From the NCBI GenBank assembly GCA_035944555.1, contig DASZAY010000009.1:62001-126000 (forward strand): 64,000 nt of DNA, read 5' to 3'. The stretch is from CADCWK01 sp035944555 (GTDB taxonomy: Bacteria > Chloroflexota > Chloroflexia > Thermomicrobiales > UBA6265). Positions within the stretch are counted from its first letter, which is position 1. Each line of letters starts with the position of its first letter. The notes under the pieces are model-generated. The model searched no databases. It had not been told where the DNA came from and saw nothing but the letters and a program-made list of their open reading frames with translations. A program made the position numbers and the translations under genes. Positions 60,121 to 64,000 of the stretch are shown one piece after another.

Positions 60121-61059
60121 TTACGCCTGGTCGTAGTGGACGTAGCGCCGCGAGAGGACGAACTGCAGGATGGTCACGGACACGATGATCACGAAGAGTA
60201 CCCACGCGACCGCCGACGCGTACCCCATCTGGAAATTTTCGAAACCGCGCCGGTACAGGTACATCATGATGAACAGCGCGCTGTTCTCGGGACCACCCCG
60301 GCTGTCGAAGATGATGAAGCCCTGGGTGAAGACTCCCAGCGAGGCGATGGTGCTGACCGTCAGATTGAACAGGATGACCGGCGAGAGGATCGGGATGGTC
60401 ACCGCCCACATCCGCTGCCAGGCGTTGGCCCCGTCCAGCTTGGCCGCCTCATAGAGATCCTTCGGCACGCCCTGGAGCGCCGCGAGGAAGATCACCATGG
60501 CGCCGCCCAGCACCCAGATGCTAGTGAGGACGATGGTTGGCTTGGTCCAGGCCGGATCGACGGTCCAGAGCGGGGCCGGTAGGTTCAGCGATCGGAGCGC
60601 GCGATTGACCCAGCCGTCGTTGGGATTGAGGATCGACAGCCAGACGTACGACGTCGCCACGGCCGGGGTCATCGCCGGCAGGTACATCAATGTCCGGAAG
60701 GCGCTCTGACCCTTGGTCGCCTGGTGGAGCAGCAGGGCGATGCCGAACGAGGTGCACAGGTGGATCGGGACGTACATCAGCGCGTAGATGAACGTGTTCC
60801 GCACCGACTTCCAGAAGATCGGGTCGTTGGTGAAGACATTGGTGAAGTTGCGGCCCCCAACCCATTCCGGAGGTGAGAGGACGTCGTATGAGGTGAAGGC
60901 GAGGTAGAACGACCAGCCCATCGGCAGAAGGGTCAGCACCAGGAAGCCGATGATCCACGGGCTAACCGCGATCCAGCCGGCCCGGCTCTCCTCGCGGGCG
61001 GCCGTGTTCCGTGACTTCTTGGAAGGACTCCCGGGACGCCGGACCGGCATCGTCGCCAT
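60121..61059 (-). CDS. Carbohydrate ABC transporter permease (MalF/UgpA type), second importer
   Basis: The 312-residue partner permease. A basic N-terminal tail precedes six helices and the EAA loop DLYEAAKLDGANAWQRMWAV. RGGPENSALF and FQMGYASAVAWVLF are typical of the family. It lies 88 nt after the binding-protein gene. This importer is clearly paralogous to the one at 12.9-16.4 kb but far diverged, so it likely carries a different sugar. Confidence 0.92.
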   Translation of the reverse strand: MATMPVRRPGSPSKKSRNTAAREESRAGWIAVSPWIIGFLVLTLLPMGWSFYLAFTSYDVLSPPEWVGGRNFTNVFTNDPIFWKSVRNTFIYALMYVPIHLCTSFGIALLLHQATKGQSAFRTLMYLPAMTPAVATSYVWLSILNPNDGWVNRALRSLNLPAPLWTVDPAWTKPTIVLTSIWVLGGAMVIFLAALQGVPKDLYEAAKLDGANAWQRMWAVTIPILSPVILFNLTVSTIASLGVFTQGFIIFDSRGGPENSALFIMMYLYRRGFENFQMGYASAVAWVLFVIIVSVTILQFVLSRRYVHYDQA

Positions 61060-61146
61060 TTTCGTTCTCCGTCCCGCAATGGTCAGGGCCGACGCTGCCC
61101 GTTTTCGTGGGCGGCGCCGGCCGGAGTCAGGTGGTGTCTGGCGGGA

Positions 61147-62526
61147 CTAGAACCCGGAAACGGCGCTCTCGGCCTCGGCCTGGGCGGCGTCCATCGCCTC
61201 CTGGACCGGTCGCTCACCGCGGAGTGCGGGGAGGACACCCGTCTGGATCAGGATCTGGTCCAGCTGCTGGGCGTAGGGCGAGGGGGACAGCGGACGCTTG
61301 GACGACGCGGCCAGGATCTGCGGGAACAGCTGGACGGCCTCGTCCCACTGCGGCGCGATCGGGACGTAGAGCTCGTCGATCTGGCGCTGGTCCACGGCTG
61401 GCACGCCCGTCAGCGACGGCAGGTACGGCTGGCCGGCCGCCTCGCGCGCGGCCTTGACCGTCTGGGCACCGGTCATCCAGGTCTCGTCCGAGTGCATGAA
61501 CTTGATGAACTCCCACGCCGCATCGACGTTCTGGGAGTTCTCGCTGATGCACCAGGCATTGCCACCCGAGACGGCGGAGATGGCCGACGGGTCGCTGTTC
61601 GGGTGCAGCGGCAGCACGCGGAAGTTCCGCTCCGGGACGGTCGACGCGATGATACCGGCCATCCAGTTCTGGTAGACCGTCATCGCGACCTGGCCGCGGG
61701 CGAACTGCTCGTCGTTCTGCCAGGACGAGCGCACGGCCTCGTAGGTCTGGTAACCGCCCTGTGCTTCATAGGCAGGAATGGCCTGCTCGACCACTCCGAC
61801 GACCCCGGCGGAGTTGAACTGCGGCTGGAGTCCATCGTCTCCACCCAGGATCTGCGCGCCGGCAGCCTGGGCCCATTCATAGAACTGACCGTCCTGCGTC
61901 TTCGGGTCGAAGCCCCAGCGGGTAACCACGTCGCCTTCGCGAGTGGTGAGCTGGGCGCCGAGGTCGATCAGCTGCTGGTACTCGGTCGATGACAGCGTCG
62001 TGACGTCCGAGACGCCGACTTCCGCCAGCGCGTCGACATTGACGAAGAGGGCCCCGACATCCATGCCCCCAGGGATGCCCCAGATCTGGTCGTCGTAGGT
62101 CGACTCTTCGATCGCCGCCGGGTAGAACCGGGAAAGGTCGTAGCTGTCGCGCTCGATGAGGTCGCTGAGCGGCCGCAGGACCGACCCGCGGGCGATGTAG
62201 GAATTGAGGACCCCACGACCCAGCCACAGCAGATCGGGTAGTGTCTCGGAGACTGCCGCGGTCAGGATGCGCTGGGTGTCGGAGTCCGGCGACAACTCAA
62301 CGATGATCTCGGGGTACGCTTCCTGGAAGGCGCGGAAGCGACCATAGGCCAGGGGATTGGTCTCGACGGCGTTGAAGCCCCACGACTGGAGGTTCGCCGC
62401 CTGCGCCTCTGCGCGTGTCCCGAACCGGATGGAGACGCCGACGGCCATGGCCCCGGCCGCACTGCCGAGGACCTGCCGGCGACTCAGGCGCCGGGACGAA
62501 CGACGATCAGTACCACGATGAGCCAT
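61147..62526 (-). CDS. Extracellular solute-binding protein, family 1, Tat-exported, second importer
   Basis: A 459-residue sugar-binding protein starting at ATG 62526 with GGGGAGAG upstream. The Tat signal SRRQVLGSAAG and a hydrophobic run end near residue 42. The mature part includes LPDLLWLGRG, YDDQIWGIPGGMDVGALFVN and VSGGNAWCISENSQN, as in the UgpB/MalE-like family. It heads an operon with two permeases. The long open frame upstream to 62688 contains the promoter and is not coding. Confidence 0.92.
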   Translation of the reverse strand: MAHRGTDRRSSRRLSRRQVLGSAAGAMAVGVSIRFGTRAEAQAANLQSWGFNAVETNPLAYGRFRAFQEAYPEIIVELSPDSDTQRILTAAVSETLPDLLWLGRGVLNSYIARGSVLRPLSDLIERDSYDLSRFYPAAIEESTYDDQIWGIPGGMDVGALFVNVDALAEVGVSDVTTLSSTEYQQLIDLGAQLTTREGDVVTRWGFDPKTQDGQFYEWAQAAGAQILGGDDGLQPQFNSAGVVGVVEQAIPAYEAQGGYQTYEAVRSSWQNDEQFARGQVAMTVYQNWMAGIIASTVPERNFRVLPLHPNSDPSAISAVSGGNAWCISENSQNVDAAWEFIKFMHSDETWMTGAQTVKAAREAAGQPYLPSLTGVPAVDQRQIDELYVPIAPQWDEAVQLFPQILAASSKRPLSPSPYAQQLDQILIQTGVLPALRGERPVQEAMDAAQAEAESAVSGF

Positions 62527-62678
62527 TGCACTCTCTCCCCGACGGATTCCTCGTGCCGAGCATCTCGCTCGTGACGGGACCCGCGCTATGACGAACCGAC
62601 CGGTGGTTCTACCCAGTGTCACGACGGGCCATGCCCAGACAGCTGCCAGCCGCACGAACGCCGGGCGGCCGGGAGTTG

Positions 62679-62702
62679 AGAATATCACTTAGCCTGTCTA
62701 AG
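62679..62702 (-). promoter_or_regulatory. Putative -10 and inverted repeat of the second ABC operon
   Basis: CTTAG-CCTGT-CTAAG (62688-62702) is an inverted repeat just upstream of a possible -10, TATTCT (62684-62679), about 155 nt before the start codon. It may be the operator of a sugar-responsive repressor. No convincing -35 is seen. Confidence 0.3.
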
Positions 62703-62781
62703 AATCATCGTGGACGCCACCTGTCCGGTAAATCGGCTTTCCGAAGTGTCCTGGGCACCCTTGGGCCGGCCCAATGCCGGG

Positions 62782-63501
62782 TCAGCGCCGCGTCGCTTCG
62801 ATGACCCACATAGCCGGGCCGGGCAGGTGTTCGTCTAGGTCACCCAGTCGCGTATAGACGCCACGGAGACGCTGGGCGAGGGCGGGACGAGGGATGAGGG
62901 CGCGTGTCGCGACAATCATTGGTGCGTAGGCGAGCTCACCGATGGCCCACCCACCGGATGCGATCCGATCGACGGTAATCGCCGCCGGCTTCAGGATCGC
63001 ATCGAGGTCGCCGCGGTGGTAGTGCCGTCGCCAGCCGATCGGTAGTGCCTCGACCGGAATCGTGCCCCGTCCGGTGATCTCGCGGGTATAGCGGGCGAGG
63101 TTCAGCGCATCAACGGCCGTGAGGGGGCCGCGGCGGGGCAGGCGAAGGACCAGGCGGCCGCCGGACCGGGCAACGCGAGCGAGCTCCTGTACGACGAGAC
63201 GATCATCGTGGTTGAACTCGATGGTCGCTTGGGCGATGACCAGGTCGAACGTCCCGTCCGGGAAGGGCAGGCGGTCAGGGGAGACGCGGACGACCGCATC
63301 GTCGGCCCGGCGGTCGAACCGGCGGACGGCCGAGCCGTGAGGTGGGATTGCCCGGACGACAAGAAGACCGGCGGCATCACAGGCGTCGGCGGCCCGGTAG
63401 GCAGGGTCGCCGACGATGAGGGCCCGCGGCGCGTCGTCGGCGGGGGACGACGCCTTGAGGTCCGCCGCGGTCGCGCGGACGACGTCGAGCCAATGGGTCA
63501 C
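62782..63501 (-). CDS. SAM-dependent methyltransferase, class I
   Basis: A 239-residue protein with the class I methyltransferase fold. The first motif is ALIVGDPAYRAAD, more divergent than the usual ExGxGxG. SPDRLPFPDGTFDLVIAQAT (motif II-like) and GGRLVLRLPRRGPL (motif III) are clear. The substrate is unknown. It stands alone between the second ABC operon and a divergent gene at the right edge. Confidence 0.75.
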   Translation of the reverse strand: MTHWLDVVRATAADLKASSPADDAPRALIVGDPAYRAADACDAAGLLVVRAIPPHGSAVRRFDRRADDAVVRVSPDRLPFPDGTFDLVIAQATIEFNHDDRLVVQELARVARSGGRLVLRLPRRGPLTAVDALNLARYTREITGRGTIPVEALPIGWRRHYHRGDLDAILKPAAITVDRIASGGWAIGELAYAPMIVATRALIPRPALAQRLRGVYTRLGDLDEHLPGPAMWVIEATRR

Positions 63502-63626
63502 GAGCGGTTGGTCATGGGCGGTAGGCCTCGTCGGGTGTGGTCACGGGCGCCGGGTCGCCTCGGCCGAAACGGTACCATGCGGTAATGCCACCCCGGCCCA
63601 TCTGACACCAACACCCGGAGATCGCC

Positions 63627-64000
63627 GTGCAGCCGGTAGCCATTCACCCGTTTGATCCCGCGCTCGCGGGGCGCCTCGTCACCGCGATGACCACCGGTGC
63701 CAACGCCGTCGGCATCGAGTCCATCGATAACACCATCTGGCTTCGGGACCGGCTGGCGGCCTGCGCTGAGGCGCTGCCCGGAGCGACGTCGGGGCGGGAA
63801 TCTGCGGCCAACGTGCTGACGCTGACCCTCGCCCAGCTTGCGGCGGCGGCCCACCCGTCGTTCGTCTTTGACGGGCTGTCACTCACGATGATTGAAGCCC
63901 ATATCGATCGTGGCGTCGGGATGCTCCTGCGACCACCCTCCCGCCTGTTTACCGACCATGGCTTCGCGGCCGAGCCAGCCCGGACGATGCCGATCCGGCT
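63627..64000 (+). CDS. Start of a protein of unknown function (cut by the window edge)
   Basis: About 124 residues are visible from GTG 63627, with GGAG about 6 nt upstream. The start reads VQPVAIHPFDPALAGRLVTA and continues with an Ala/Leu-rich helical stretch and DGLSLTMIEAHIDRG. G/C third-base bias is strong and no stop occurs before the edge. I do not recognise a family from this part. It diverges from the methyltransferase. Confidence 0.6.
   Translation, partial: MQPVAIHPFDPALAGRLVTAMTTGANAVGIESIDNTIWLRDRLAACAEALPGATSGRESAANVLTLTLAQLAAAAHPSFVFDGLSLTMIEAHIDRGVGMLLRPPSRLFTDHGFAAEPARTMPIR

Noticed and set aside
1..64000. CRISPR arrays, tRNA genes, insertion sequences, att sites, replication origin
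   Set aside because: No regularly spaced repeats, no tRNA cloverleaf with CCA-like end, no transposase or integrase frame and no DnaA-box cluster were found by reading both strands.

Overview
The window is high-GC DNA (roughly two thirds G+C, with G or C dominating third codon positions) and is densely packed with bacterial housekeeping and transport genes. Several traits point to Chloroflexota, probably the Thermomicrobia/Thermomicrobiales. These are Tat-exported solute-binding proteins with Ala/Thr/Pro-rich linkers, T-box control of trp and ileS, an S-box in front of metX-metY, GTG/TTG starts and many 4-nt start/stop overlaps. The placement is inference from gene content; no rRNA is present. 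I see no tRNA, CRISPR array, transposase or phage gene.

Layout. 0-3.7 kb: leftward trpE-trpG-trpD (trpD cut by the window edge) behind a tryptophan T-box. 3.7-12.9 kb: a degenerate SGNH-like protein and an M42 peptidase; a leftward cluster with mutM, an M48 protease and a NIF3-like protein; then a coupled rightward operon selD-rsmA-ispE. 12.9-16.7 kb: a sugar-type ABC importer (two permeases and a Tat-exported binding protein, no ATPase) behind a promoter with a palindrome in its spacer. 16.7-21.2 kb: an isoleucine T-box and ileS, then a membrane coiled-coil gene interrupted by an amber codon. 21.3-26.7 kb: an exported protein, a coupled pair of alkylation-repair-type genes, and a lone molybdenum-hydroxylase large subunit. 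26.9-31.8 kb: recN, ybaB, an SRAP/HMCES protein, a DUF951 protein and an MFS exporter. 31.9-37.0 kb: pyrB, an MBL-fold hydrolase, an AbgB-like M20 amidohydrolase, a 54-residue membrane protein and an FAD oxidoreductase.

37.2-46.5 kb is the most unusual part. secD-secF and a Tat-exported PQQ-type beta-propeller gene are separated by a cyanophycin synthetase/asparaginase pair. That pair is bracketed by two diverged direct copies (about 210 bp) of the 3' end and terminator of the propeller gene. 46.6-51.6 kb: nadD, an MscS channel, a PHP phosphatase, a membrane protein, and a broken TetR gene facing an intact GAP-family membrane gene across two matching palindromes. 51.7-58.6 kb: gyrA, a YcaQ/AlkZ-type winged-helix protein, and metX-metY behind a SAM-I riboswitch. 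58.6-64 kb: a DUF6886 protein, a second ABC sugar importer, a methyltransferase and one gene cut by the right edge.

Amino-acid supply genes here are tuned by RNA sensors (two T-boxes, one S-box). The two carbohydrate importers lack their own ATPase and presumably share one encoded elsewhere. DNA maintenance is well represented (mutM, AlkD-like, two HTH_42 proteins, recN, ybaB, SRAP, gyrA). The cphA-asparaginase pair suggests aspartate/arginine storage or turnover and looks like an inserted or rearranged cassette.
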